Below, in pieces: positions 1-10,338 of a stretch of DNA of 55,707 nucleotides. Below the pieces are notes generated by a model that was not told the DNA's origin, did not search any database, and was given only the letters and a program-made list of their open reading frames with translations. The DNA comes from Nitrospinales bacterium (GTDB taxonomy: Bacteria > Nitrospinota_A > UBA7883 > JACRGQ01). The stretch lies in the NCBI GenBank assembly GCA_023248535.1, contig JAHFEJ010000010.1, positions 1 to 55,707 of the forward strand, read 5' to 3'. Each line of letters starts with the position of its first letter. Position 1 is the stretch's first letter. The position numbers and the translations under genes were made by a program.

Positions 1-246
1 AAATTTTTTCGCAAGGTCCGAGTAGCGGGCGATAACACCGCCGCCGTACCCGTCCAGATTCAGCACCGTGCCGGTCCAATAGTTGGTGTTGGTCTCGTAG
101 GACTGTTCCATTTGGCCAAGCAGCTGCTCGACCGCCGGTTTGCGTTCGGCGAGGGTCTTCAGTTCTTTGATGAAACTCGGCCACGGCCCGTTTTCCAGCT
201 CGTCCAGTTTAGGAGTACTTATTTTTATCTTCCACTTCTTCTTCAT
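1..246 (-). CDS. dsrA: Dissimilatory sulfite reductase alpha subunit, N-terminal fragment (cut by window edge)
   Basis: Reading leftward from ATG at 246 gives 82 codons without a stop before the window ends. The product has the DsrA N-terminal signatures LDELENGPWPSF and GYGGGVIARYSD, both typical of the siroheme sulfite reductase alpha subunit. A GGGAG ribosome site lies 7 bases before the ATG. DsrAB sits in the cytoplasm and, when found with DsrEFH, is expected to run oxidatively, making sulfite from DsrC-bound sulfur. The gene follows dsrH by 42 bases in the same operon. The siroheme/FeS cysteines lie beyond the edge, so the oxidative type is inferred from the neighbours and not from the active site. 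Confidence 0.9.
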   Translation of the reverse strand, partial: MKKKWKIKISTPKLDELENGPWPSFIKELKTLAERKPAVEQLLGQMEQSYETNTNYWTGTVLNLDGYGGGVIARYSDLAKKF

Positions 247-288
247 CTATTTCTCCCTTTTGGTTGGGTTAAAGCCAATCTCTTGCGT

Positions 289-582
289 TCATATCCAGGG
301 GCACACGTTCTGTTCCGCCACCAGATCAACAAATCCGGAATAATCCACCACCTGCACGCCGTCGATCAGCTTATCGATGCCGCGGGCTGCGATATCTTCC
401 TTCAGCGCATAGATGGCCCGCGCTTTGAGGGCGCTTTTTACAAACCCTTCCAGCGCGGTGCCTGCCTGCGCGCCATACACCCCGTCTTCGTAAAGAAGCA
501 CCGGGGCCTCCTTGCCCGCGAAACGGAGGCAGCTTCTCAGGTTCTCCGTTGTGAACGGCGATTTGTTAACGGTAAAAAGCAT
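289..582 (-). CDS. dsrH: DsrH (TusB-like) sulfur-relay subunit
   Basis: A 97-residue protein of the DsrH/TusB family, of normal length. It starts MLFTVNKSPF and has LRSCLRF, with Cys18 matching the conserved persulfide-forming Cys20 of Allochromatium DsrH. The C-terminal VVDYSGFVDL stretch is also typical. In known systems DsrE2F2H2 is a cytoplasmic hexamer that hands sulfur to DsrC for oxidation by reverse DsrAB. The start is supported by GGGGA 7 bases upstream. It is third in the dsrE-dsrF-dsrH-dsrA order. Family assignment is firm; the direction of sulfur flow is established knowledge for DsrEFH-bearing organisms and was not shown here. Confidence 0.93.
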   Translation of the reverse strand: MLFTVNKSPFTTENLRSCLRFAGKEAPVLLYEDGVYGAQAGTALEGFVKSALKARAIYALKEDIAARGIDKLIDGVQVVDYSGFVDLVAEQNVCPWI

Positions 583-594
583 CGTTCATCCCCT

Positions 595-996
595 TTAAAA
601 CGGCAGAATCACTTTCTGCGCACTGATAACGTTTGCTATCTCTTCCGCCTCAACCACCTCGACTCCGGTGATAAGGTCGGCTTCCGTGAGGCCGCGGGCT
701 TCCAGCGAGGCGCGGTCTGCATAAAGGTGTTCCACGCCATAAGGCTCCAGCACCTTGAAAGTCTTGGCGAATTCTTTGATTCCGATGCCTGTGGTATCCT
801 GCCCCTTTTTCAGGCAATATACGCCGTCATCCACGAAAGCGGCGGTGATCTCCTGCTCGTAAGCGGCCATGATGAGGATCACCTCAAGCCCTTCGTAGGG
901 GTAGATGGCGCCGTGCGGCGCTCTTTTGAAGATGAAGAGGAATTTCGTTTTCTCTTCGCTGGATTCTTCTTCATCACGGATTTCGTCGTCAGCCAT
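595..996 (-). CDS. dsrF: DsrF (TusC-like) sulfur-relay subunit with acidic N-terminal extension
   Basis: A 133-residue DsrF/TusC family protein with the motifs FKRAPHGAIYPYEGLE, DDGVYCLKKGQDT and ASLEARGLTEADL. ATG at 996 is chosen because GGAG lies 6 bases before it; a start at 1008 would run into dsrE. It begins one base after the dsrE stop, so translational coupling is likely. The first 17 residues are almost all acidic or polar (MADDEIRDEEESSEEK), an extension not in the Allochromatium protein I can recall. It forms the middle subunit of the DsrEFH hexamer that delivers sulfur to DsrC. Confidence 0.92.
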   Translation of the reverse strand: MADDEIRDEEESSEEKTKFLFIFKRAPHGAIYPYEGLEVILIMAAYEQEITAAFVDDGVYCLKKGQDTTGIGIKEFAKTFKVLEPYGVEHLYADRASLEARGLTEADLITGVEVVEAEEIANVISAQKVILPF

Positions 997-997
997 C

Positions 998-1357
998 TCA
1001 ATCTCCAAAAGTTATCAGGCGGTCGGCGTTTATCCCCAACTCGGTCAACTGTCCCAGACCCGAAATGCGAGACCCCGGTGCGAGGTTGCTTTCCGTTATC
1101 CCGCGGCGCTTTGCGGCGGCTATGCAAACGATGGCGTCGATCTTGTGTTTTTGGACAAGCTCGGACCAGCGCTTGCTGATATGCCGGTCATCCTGGGGAG
1201 GGGTCATCAGGCTGGTGGTGTTGTAAACGCCATCGTTGTAGAAAAATATGCCGGTTATCTCGTGCCCCTTTTTCAACGCCGCCTCCGTGAAGTGATATGC
1301 GCTGTCGGAAGCCTGGTGTTGATACGGCCCCTCAAGGATCAGTACGGCGAACTTCAT
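998..1357 (-). CDS. dsrE: DsrE (TusD-like) catalytic sulfur-relay subunit
   Basis: A 119-residue DsrE. The N-terminus MKFAVLILEGPYQHQASDSA is nearly canonical, TPPQDDRHI is present, and Cys78 in DAIVCIAA sits exactly where the essential sulfur-carrying Cys78 of Allochromatium DsrE does. ISGLGQL near the C-terminus is also typical. ATG at 1357 is preferred over ATG at 1369 because it matches the family start and has GGGGTG 5 bases upstream. It is the first gene of the dsrEFH-dsrA operon. In Allochromatium dsrEFH follows dsrAB; here it leads. Confidence 0.94.
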   Translation of the reverse strand: MKFAVLILEGPYQHQASDSAYHFTEAALKKGHEITGIFFYNDGVYNTTSLMTPPQDDRHISKRWSELVQKHKIDAIVCIAAAKRRGITESNLAPGSRISGLGQLTELGINADRLITFGD

Positions 1358-1389
1358 CCGGCACCCCATGTTGACTCGTTTTATCCAGC

Positions 1390-1441
1390 GGCTATGTTTT
1401 TAAGCCATAGCAGTTAATTAATAACAGGCAATATTAATGCC
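1390..1441 (-). promoter_or_regulatory. Leader of the dsr operon with two dyads
   Basis: Upstream of dsrE the strand holds a GCTATG/CATAGC hairpin (1391-1396 with 1406-1411) and a 15-base dyad GGCA-N7-TGCC (1427-1441) with an AT-only centre. The minus strand also offers a weak sigma70-like match, TTGGCA then TAATTA at 17-base spacing, overlapping the dyad. A dyad over a promoter suggests a repressor or activator site, but no binding protein is identified. This is inference from symmetry only. Confidence 0.3.
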
Positions 1442-1708
1442 AAGTTGCCGTCCCCATAATAATAGCTTTATCGCGGTGATGTCGCTTGTGTAATAAAGCT
1501 GGTAAGGCATGGAATGTATTCGATTTATTAATATTTAATAACCTGCGTTGCCATGCGGACATTTTGGCGGAATCGATGAAGGTGAAATATTGAAATATGG
1601 CATCAGTACCATATCTTCCTCCCTTATAACTCACCATTGTTATCGCCGGGCGGCATAACCGCAACGATGATCCACCGGCAATGTTTAAAGATGTTGGTCA
1701 TAAAAAAA
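1442..1708. other. Gap between fadL terminator and dsr leader
   Basis: About 270 bases with no gene I can support. On the minus strand there is a 25-codon reading frame (1612 down to 1535) whose ATG follows a strong AGGGAGG ribosome site at 5 bases. A longer overlapping frame of about 67 codons (to 1434) has no ribosome site and no protein-like features. Nothing else is recognised. Confidence 0.4.
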
Positions 1709-1732
1709 GGGAACCTGTTTTCACAGGTTCCC
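1709..1732 (-). terminator. Rho-independent terminator of the fadL gene
   Basis: Perfect 9-bp stem GGGAACCTG (1709-1717) and CAGGTTCCC (1724-1732) with a 6-base loop. Seven A residues at 1702-1708 give a U-run after the stem on the minus-strand RNA. It lies 25 bases beyond the stop of the FadL-family gene and separates it from the dsr operon. Confidence 0.88.
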
Positions 1733-1756
1733 AATTTAGGAGAGGGAGAATAGGAA

Positions 1757-3094
1757 TTACCGGAAGAGGTAGGTGACTCCCAAAACATAGGATGTGCCTT
1801 CCAGCGATATTTTATCGCCATAGGCCCCGGTGACGGTTTCCTTGGATATATTTTCATAGGCGAGCGAAAGCTGCCAATGAGTGCCGATGTTGGCGGTGCC
1901 GCCAAGCATGTAGTGGTTTTTCGCGACGGCCGGGAACGCCCAGTTTGACGAGGCGTTGGTGTTATCAATGGGCGAGCCGCCTGCGTTGTAACCGGCGCGG
2001 ATGAAGCCCATATCGCCAAGCTGATACTGTACGCCCACGGCGATAACCGTGACATCCTTCCAGCCCATGTTCATGTTCATGGCGGTTGCGGTTCCTATCG
2101 GGGCCCCGGTTGTTGCGCTGGCGGTATTGTAATCGCCTTCAAGGGTCAGGGTTTTCATGGTATCGGCGAATTTGATCACCTTGTAATCAGCAGTGATGGT
2201 GAGGCTGCTCATCGGATGGATCGCCACGCCCACCGCATATTGCGCCGGGAAGTTCATCCCAAGCGTGTAGGTGCCGTCCTTGCTTATGTACATGGTGGCA
2301 TTATCGGGCGAGTACATGACATCGCGCGCCTTGAGCCGGTATTGCATTTTGCCGAAGTTCTGCTGTGAGGCATAGTTGACACCGATGCTGACCACGTCAT
2401 TAATATCGTACAGCGCGCCAACGGTAAAGCCGTAACCCATCACCCCCGCGGGGGTTGAGAGGTCGACGCCGAACTGCCGGTCATAGTTGCCGGTTGTTGC
2501 ACTCTGGCTGGCCGGATCGTAAAACCACTGTTTCAGGCTTAACTGCTGGTAATCGACGTTAAGGGCTAGGCCCACCGAGAAGTTATCGGTGAATTTCTTG
2601 GCGAGTGCCGGGGCCATTTTCCAAAGCTGATATTGCGAGTAGATGCGCCCTTTGAAAACGCTGTTGTTGCCCAGCCCGGCCTGAAACGGCATCACATTTA
2701 TGGTGTCGTAATCCACCCCCATGCCGGAGACGATGAACATCCCGCCGCCGAAAAAGAGGGTCTGCTCGTCATTGACCGGTGCGCTCCAGCCCACCGCCGG
2801 AAGGAGGTACTGTTCGGAGCCGCCGTTTGTTGTTGAACCGCCTGTGCCGGTGAAATCCACCGATCGTTTGGGCATGAACAAACCGAAATCGTAGTCCGCC
2901 CGCGCGCCGATTTTTGTGAGGCCGGCCGGATTGGTCACGGCGGTGGTGGCATCGAACGGCGCGGCGGTAACCGCTCCGCCCATACCGGCGCCATAAGCGC
3001 CGACGGCCGCCAACTGGTGGCCGTTAGTGGCCCACGCTGTTCCGCCCGTAAACAGGAACGCCGCGGATAATAAACCGAGACCCAGTTTTCTCAT
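1757..3094 (-). CDS. OmpP1/FadL/TodX-family outer-membrane transporter
   Basis: A 445-residue protein with a signal peptide (MRKLGLGLLSAAFLF, cleavage likely after TAWA) and the family's N-terminal NPAG motif (VTNPAGLTKIG). The remainder alternates polar and hydrophobic residues as in beta strands and ends in an aromatic strand (YVLGVTYLFR). Family members form 14-strand barrels that pass long-chain fatty acids or aromatic hydrocarbons across the outer membrane. A GGGGGAG ribosome site precedes the ATG. It is monocistronic, with a promoter candidate at 3199-3228 and a clear terminator. Substrate is unknown, so I give no gene symbol. Confidence 0.88.
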   Translation of the reverse strand: MRKLGLGLLSAAFLFTGGTAWATNGHQLAAVGAYGAGMGGAVTAAPFDATTAVTNPAGLTKIGARADYDFGLFMPKRSVDFTGTGGSTTNGGSEQYLLPAVGWSAPVNDEQTLFFGGGMFIVSGMGVDYDTINVMPFQAGLGNNSVFKGRIYSQYQLWKMAPALAKKFTDNFSVGLALNVDYQQLSLKQWFYDPASQSATTGNYDRQFGVDLSTPAGVMGYGFTVGALYDINDVVSIGVNYASQQNFGKMQYRLKARDVMYSPDNATMYISKDGTYTLGMNFPAQYAVGVAIHPMSSLTITADYKVIKFADTMKTLTLEGDYNTASATTGAPIGTATAMNMNMGWKDVTVIAVGVQYQLGDMGFIRAGYNAGGSPIDNTNASSNWAFPAVAKNHYMLGGTANIGTHWQLSLAYENISKETVTGAYGDKISLEGTSYVLGVTYLFR

Positions 3095-3198
3095 TTTACT
3101 CCCCCATCAATGAAACCGTTTAGGTAACTCGCCTCCCGCCATACGGAAACCCGTCCAGCTGCTATCAATCCATCTGCGGGGGCTTTATACATTACTTG

Positions 3199-3228
3199 AG
3201 TATAAAACCTTCGTTATATAAAGCACAA
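3199..3228 (-). promoter_or_regulatory. Sigma70-like promoter for the FadL-family gene
   Basis: On the minus strand TTGTGC (3228-3223) and TATACT (3204-3199) are 18 bases apart, about 105 bases upstream of the ATG. The -10 matches 5 of 6 and the -35 is weak. Confidence 0.45.
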
Positions 3229-3448
3229 GGTATGCCAATATCCAAGGAGGTGGATGGTTTAAAATATCAGAAAGATCAAATAGTTATTACTGGGGATATT
3301 TTAGGAGTTTATTGATTATGGGAAGGATAGACCTCAATAATGGTATCGATACCTTATATTCAAAGGAAAGTCGACTGCGATGGTTTTGTTTGTTGTTCCG
3401 GCTTTTAACGGATAAAATGACTGCAACAACTTTTGCTTAGGAGGTAGT
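3229..3448. other. Gap upstream of the toxin-antitoxin pair, with a palindrome
   Basis: AT-rich gap between the divergent FadL gene and the antitoxin. It holds the perfect 12-base palindrome GGTATCGATACC at 3342-3353, about 95 bases before the antitoxin ATG and next to a TATATT hexamer (3355-3360). Type II antitoxins usually bind such sites to autoregulate, so it is a candidate operator. A 27-codon frame at 3232-3315 lacks a correctly spaced ribosome site and is not called. Confidence 0.35.
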
Positions 3449-3634
3449 ATGCCATCGGCACGGGAACAGATAGCGGAGATCATAAAAAAACTGCCTGAAG
3501 ATGCGACCTATGAAGAGATATTACGGGAGCTATCCTTTGAACGGATGATCCAAAGTGGAATGGCAGACTCCCGTGCGGGGAAAATTATCTCTAATCAGGA
3601 AATGCGGCACCGGATCGCCTTATGGCGGAAATAA
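3449..3634 (+). CDS. Type II antitoxin (small RelB/addiction-module type)
   Basis: A 61-residue protein beginning MPSAREQIAEIIKKLPED. It has the ATYEEILREL...ERMIQSGMADSRAGKIISNQEM pattern seen in the small antitoxins that pair with ParE/RelE toxins (degrading the 'LPEDAT-EEI' and 'G-AD-GK-IS-EE' blocks). An AGGAGG ribosome site precedes the ATG. It overlaps the toxin gene by 13 bases, as expected for a co-translated pair. No separate DNA-binding fold can be named by eye. The pairing is the main support. Confidence 0.75.
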   Translation: MPSAREQIAEIIKKLPEDATYEEILRELSFERMIQSGMADSRAGKIISNQEMRHRIALWRK

Positions 3635-3918
3635 GGTGGACCAACGAGGCGGAGATTTGGCTCAAGGATATTTACGAATACATAGCGCAAGATGATCCCG
3701 CCGCTGCAATAAAGGTTCTGGAGGGGATCTATGAAAAGGCGCAAGTTTTGATTTCGTTTCCGGAGACGGGTTATAAATACCGCCCAGAGCCGGAAGGCGA
3801 CATCCGCATTCTGTTGTACGGCCATTACCGAATTGCTTATTTGATCAGGAGCCAAAACACCATCGACATTCTCGGCGTTTTTCATGGCTCACTGGAGATA
3901 GACAGGTATTTTCCATAA
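3622..3918 (+). CDS. RelE/ParE-family toxin
   Basis: A 98-residue protein of the ParE/RelE toxin fold. It starts with WTNEAEIWLKDIYEYIAQDD, has the family's FPETGYKYRPE loop, the GHYRIAYLI strand and the terminal ILGVFHGSLEIDR. ParE members poison gyrase and RelE members cut mRNA on the ribosome; sequence alone does not decide which. The conserved late arginine of ParE proteins has weak equivalents here (LEIDRYF). It is downstream of and overlapping its antitoxin. Convergent uvrC lies 57 bases on. Confidence 0.82.
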   Translation: MAEIRWTNEAEIWLKDIYEYIAQDDPAAAIKVLEGIYEKAQVLISFPETGYKYRPEPEGDIRILLYGHYRIAYLIRSQNTIDILGVFHGSLEIDRYFP

Positions 3919-3974
3919 GCATCCCCATGCCGGGGATTATTTTCCAGTGCCCAACCTTCTGCCACAGCGAGCAG

Positions 3975-5777
3975 CTACAGTTTTTCGTGGATTTGGCGGG
4001 CGAGGGTTTCGCTGATGGAGAGCACGTTACGAATTTCTTCCACGCTGGCGTTTTTCGCCGCTTTCAACGAACCGAACGTCTTGATGAGCAGTTGCTTCCG
4101 CTTGGGGCCGACGCCGGCGACATCATCCACGCTGTGATGGAAGGCCTCCTTGCCGCGCGATGCGCGGTGGTACTGGATGGCGAAGCGGTGAGCTTCGTCG
4201 CGCAACCTTTGTAACATAAATTTTCCCGCGCTCTTTGCGGGGAAGGGGAGCGGCTCTTTGCGCCCCGCCAAAAATATCCGGTCGGTCTCGGGGTTGTTGC
4301 GGTCATCCCCTTTGGCGATGCCGATGATGGCCTGTTCCGGATGAAAGGGGAGGATCGCTTCGGCGGCGGCCGCCACTTGTCCCGCGCCGCCGTCTATCAC
4401 CATTAAATCGGGGAAACGTCCTCCTTCGTCCTTAAGCCTTTTGAACCTCCGCCGCGCCACTTCGGCGATCATGGCGTAATCGTCCGGCCCCTTGGTGGTG
4501 ATGCGGAACCGTTTGTAATCCTTTTTGCTCGCCGCGCCGTTGTGGAACGACACCAGCGAGCCGACCGCCGACACGCCGCCGGTATTTGAGATGTCGACCG
4601 CTTCCATTACCGTGGGCCACTGACTCATGCCGACGGTATCGCGTATCTCGCGCAACGCTTCCTTGAGCGATTCTTCCCCCTGCACAAAGGTTTCCAGGTT
4701 GAAGCGGGCGTTTTCCAGCCCCATCCCGATGAGCTGTTTTTTGCGCCCGCGATGGGGGAGAGTGATGGTGACTTTCTTCCCTTTCAGGGCGGAGAGCCAC
4801 TCGGCGATGACCTCCGCATCTTGCGGCATCACGCTCACCACAATTTCGGATGGCACCGCGAAGGCCGCGTTGTAAAACTGCTGGATGAAGGCGGCGCAAA
4901 GCTCGGCGGTATCGTCGGCTTTTTTCAGCGCGAAGTTTTGGTCGCCCGCCAGGCGGCCGCCGCGCACCATCATGATGCGCACGATACCGGCCCCCCCTTC
5001 GCAGAGACAGGCGATGTAATCCTCGTCCATATGCCCGGCGGCGTCGATGTTCTGCTTCTCGTGCAGCTCTTTGATGGCAAAAAACTGGTCGCGGATAAGC
5101 GCCGCCTGCTCATATTCGTGCCTTGCCGCCGCTTCCCGCATTCTCCTTTCAAGGTCATCCAATACTTCGCTGTCGCGTCCCTTCAGCAGCTTGGCTATCC
5201 GCTCCACCATCTGCGCGTACTCCTCCGGCGTCACTTTACCGGCGCAGGGGGCCAGGCACCGCTTCATTTGATAGTTGAGACAGGGGCGGCGCGTTGGGGA
5301 GTTGTCCAAAACATCGTTGCTGAGACGGATGGGGAATATGCGGTGGATAAGCTCACGCGCCACGCGCACCGCCTTGCCCGAAACGTATGGCCCGAAGTAT
5401 TGCGCGCCGTCCTTCAGCACCTTGCGCACCACTAGCAGGCGCGGGAACTTTTCGTTCGTGGTCAGTTTCAGGTAGGGGTAGGTCTTGTCGTCGCGCAGCA
5501 TCACGTTGTAGCGCGGTTTTTCCTTTTTGATGATGTTGTTTTCCAGTATCAGCGCCTCTATCTCGTTGCCGGTGACGATGAAATCGACCTTTTCCACCAG
5601 CGATACCATTACGGCGATGCGCGGCGTGTGATCGGCGGCGGGCTGGAAATAGGAGCGGACGCGGTTACGCAGGTTGATGGCTTTTCCCACGTAAAGGATG
5701 CCGCCTTCTTTGTCCTTCATCAGGTAAACCCCCGGCTGGGCGGGCATCTGGCTAATATCGGGCCTGTTTTCCGTCAT
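3975..5777 (-). CDS. uvrC: UvrABC excinuclease subunit C
   Basis: A 600-residue UvrC, the family's normal length. In order: GIY-YIG nuclease (GVYLMKDKEGGILYVGKA, residues about 15-95), a cysteine cluster region (CLNYQMKRCLAPCAG), the UvrB-binding UVR motif (EYEQAALIRDQ, about 215-245), the RNase H-like endonuclease domain containing AVDISNTGG and DLMVIDGGAGQ, and C-terminal helix-hairpin-helix motifs (VAGVGPKRKQLL). It makes both incisions around bulky DNA lesions in nucleotide excision repair. It stands alone on its strand and no uvrA or uvrB is nearby. Confidence 0.97.
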   Translation of the reverse strand: MTENRPDISQMPAQPGVYLMKDKEGGILYVGKAINLRNRVRSYFQPAADHTPRIAVMVSLVEKVDFIVTGNEIEALILENNIIKKEKPRYNVMLRDDKTYPYLKLTTNEKFPRLLVVRKVLKDGAQYFGPYVSGKAVRVARELIHRIFPIRLSNDVLDNSPTRRPCLNYQMKRCLAPCAGKVTPEEYAQMVERIAKLLKGRDSEVLDDLERRMREAAARHEYEQAALIRDQFFAIKELHEKQNIDAAGHMDEDYIACLCEGGAGIVRIMMVRGGRLAGDQNFALKKADDTAELCAAFIQQFYNAAFAVPSEIVVSVMPQDAEVIAEWLSALKGKKVTITLPHRGRKKQLIGMGLENARFNLETFVQGEESLKEALREIRDTVGMSQWPTVMEAVDISNTGGVSAVGSLVSFHNGAASKKDYKRFRITTKGPDDYAMIAEVARRRFKRLKDEGGRFPDLMVIDGGAGQVAAAAEAILPFHPEQAIIGIAKGDDRNNPETDRIFLAGRKEPLPFPAKSAGKFMLQRLRDEAHRFAIQYHRASRGKEAFHHSVDDVAGVGPKRKQLLIKTFGSLKAAKNASVEEIRNVLSISETLARQIHEKL

Positions 5778-5828
5778 GTAATTAATGATATAGCAAAAAG
5801 CGTTTGTGCCGTATGTTTGTCCCTGCTT

Positions 5829-5920
5829 GGTACCGCAGGTTTTAACCTGCGATTGTTTCTGACAGGAAACAAGAATGCTTGACCCTGACGGGCCAACAAC
5901 AGGTTAAAACCTGTTGTACC
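5829..5920. repeat. Compact palindromic element of three hairpins
   Basis: A 92-base intergenic element. Its ends are related inverted copies: GGTACCGCAGGTTTTAACCT at 5829-5848 and, on the other strand, GGTACAACAGGTTTTAACCT from 5920 down to 5901. Each end is itself palindromic (GCAGGTT/AACCTGC and CAACAGGTT/AACCTGTTG). Between them TTGTTTC (5853-5859) pairs with GAAACAA (5866-5872). A degraded piece of the motif (GCAGGTTAAAACC) recurs near 28498. This is REP/BIME- or MITE-like; no coding capacity. Confidence 0.6.
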
Positions 5921-5993
5921 GGGCTGAGGCCCCTTATCCGCAGTTTAAATTGATGTTAATCTTCTTGCGGGGGCATCACCTATCAGGTAATAT

Positions 5994-6857
5994 TTGAATT
6001 CAGGATATTTCTCGAAAAAACAGATAAATAAGGCCTTGAAACATATGGTTGTCAGCTTTTTGGTCAGGCGGGTGGAGTCGCTGGGCGGCTTTGCCATCTC
6101 CTCTGTGAAAAGCATCGGCAACATGGGTATCTTCATCGCCCAGACTCTTAAGTGGATGTCGCGCAGGCCTTTCCGCCTTCATGCCGCCGCCGAACAGATG
6201 ATGGAGGTGGGGGTTCACTCTTTGCCGGTCGTCTTTTTCACCGCGATGTTCACCGGTATGGTGCTGGCGCTGCAAAGCTTTACCGGCTTCAAAAGGTTCG
6301 GGGCCGAAAGCATGGTGGGAACCGTGGTGGCCCTTTCCATGACGCGCGAGTTGGGGCCGGTGCTGACCGCATTGGTGGTGACGGGGCGCGCGGGAAGCTC
6401 GATGACCGCGTCTCTCGGAACGATGCGCGTGACGGAACAGATCGACGCGCTCTACACCCTTGCGGCCAATCCGATAAAACATCTGGTGGTGCCGCGCGTG
6501 ATCGCGGGAACCCTCATGCTGCCGCTCCTCACCATCGTGGCCGATTTCGTCGGCATCATGGGGGGATTTACGGTGGGGGTGCTGCTTCTTTCCGCCAATC
6601 CGGTGCTCTATCTCGATAAGACGTGGGAGTTCATGGAGTACAACGACATCTTTTCCGGCCTTTTCAAATCGATGGTTTTTGGTTTCATCATCTCCATCGT
6701 GGGGTGCTATGAAGGGTTCTACACCGAAGGGGGCGCCGAAGGGGTGGGGAGCGCCACCACCCGCTCCGTGGTTCTCGGCTTCATGCTGATCTTCATCGCT
6801 AACTACATCCTCACGGCGTTGCTCTTCTCCAACAGTCACACCGGAGCGCACGGCTGA
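5994..6857 (+). CDS. mlaE: MlaE-type permease of an MCE lipid ABC transporter
   Basis: An inner-membrane permease of up to 287 residues, of the MlaE/YrbE/TtgD family. Visible features are the amphipathic entry helix, FTGMVLALQSF, and the family core SMTRELGPVLTALVVTGRAGSSMTA (split for length: MTRELGPVLTAL and GRAGSSM), followed by five or so membrane segments. The TTG at 5994 has AGGTAA close by; ATG at 6045 (giving 270 residues) is an equally good start. It pairs with the MlaF ATPase and MlaD-like MCE protein downstream to move phospholipid between the two membranes. Its TGA overlaps the ATG of mlaF. Confidence 0.9.
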   Translation: MNSGYFSKKQINKALKHMVVSFLVRRVESLGGFAISSVKSIGNMGIFIAQTLKWMSRRPFRLHAAAEQMMEVGVHSLPVVFFTAMFTGMVLALQSFTGFKRFGAESMVGTVVALSMTRELGPVLTALVVTGRAGSSMTASLGTMRVTEQIDALYTLAANPIKHLVVPRVIAGTLMLPLLTIVADFVGIMGGFTVGVLLLSANPVLYLDKTWEFMEYNDIFSGLFKSMVFGFIISIVGCYEGFYTEGGAEGVGSATTRSVVLGFMLIFIANYILTALLFSNSHTGAHG

Positions 6858-7633
6858 TGATCGACTGCATCGGCCTCCACAAGGCGTTCGGCTCCAAAAA
6901 GGTGTTGCAAGGGGTTGACCTGCACATCAATCGCGGCGAGAGCATGGTTATCATCGGCGGCTCCGGCACCGGGAAAAGCGTGCTGATCAAGCACATGATC
7001 GGGCTGTTGGAGCCGGATGCGGGCCGCGTACTGGTGGACGGCATAGAGGTGGGGGCGCAGGACGAGGACGGCCTCAACGAACTGCGCAAAAAATTCGGCA
7101 TGTTGTTCCAGGGGGCGGCGCTGTTCGATTCGCTCGCCGTGTGGGAGAATGTCGGCTTCGGGCTGATCGAGCACACGAAGCTGGACAATGCCGCCATCAT
7201 GAAGCGGGTGCGCGAGTGCCTGGAGATGGTGGGCATGAAAGATGTGGAATATCTGATGCCGAGCGAGCTGTCGGGCGGCATGAAAAAGCGCGTGGGGCTG
7301 GCCCGCGCCATCGCCATGAACCCCGAGATCATCCTTTTCGACGAACCGACCACCGGACTCGATCCGGTGATGGCCGATGTGATAAACGACCTCATCATCA
7401 AAACCACCCGCGCGCTGAAAGTGACCTCCGTCACCATCACCCATGACATGGTGAGCGCCAACCGGATAGCCGACCGGATCGCGATGCTCTACGAGGGGAA
7501 AATCGTTGCGATAGGGACGCCGGATGAGATAATGTTCAACCAAACCAACCCCGCCGTGAAGGAATTTGTTGAGATCGGCCGGATCATCCGGCAGACCGAA
7601 GCGGTGAAGGGCCGGCATATAGGAATGCAATAA
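6857..7633 (+). CDS. mlaF: MlaF-type ATPase of an MCE lipid ABC transporter
   Basis: A 258-residue ABC ATPase. Walker A is GGSGTGKSVL, the Q-loop is in GMLFQGAALFDSL, the signature is LSGGMKKRVGLARA, Walker B is IILFDEPTTGLDP, and the H-loop is VTITHDM. The GGMKKRV signature and FQGAALFDSL are typical of the Mla/Mkl subgroup. It energises lipid transport with the permease upstream. The ATG overlaps the mlaE stop by one base (TGATG), and the MCE gene follows directly. Confidence 0.94.
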   Translation: MIDCIGLHKAFGSKKVLQGVDLHINRGESMVIIGGSGTGKSVLIKHMIGLLEPDAGRVLVDGIEVGAQDEDGLNELRKKFGMLFQGAALFDSLAVWENVGFGLIEHTKLDNAAIMKRVRECLEMVGMKDVEYLMPSELSGGMKKRVGLARAIAMNPEIILFDEPTTGLDPVMADVINDLIIKTTRALKVTSVTITHDMVSANRIADRIAMLYEGKIVAIGTPDEIMFNQTNPAVKEFVEIGRIIRQTEAVKGRHIGMQ

Positions 7634-10313
<2,680 letters not shown>

Positions 10314-10338
10314 CACGGTCCCACTGGTGGATGCATAT

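Noticed and set aside
1434-1664. Minus-strand frame of about 76 codons upstream of dsrE
   Set aside because: No ribosome site at a usable start, odd composition and overlap with the leader dyads; not protein-like.
3232-3315. 27-codon frame before the antitoxin
   Set aside because: The AAGGAGGTGG run is inside the frame and not before its ATG; no family resemblance.
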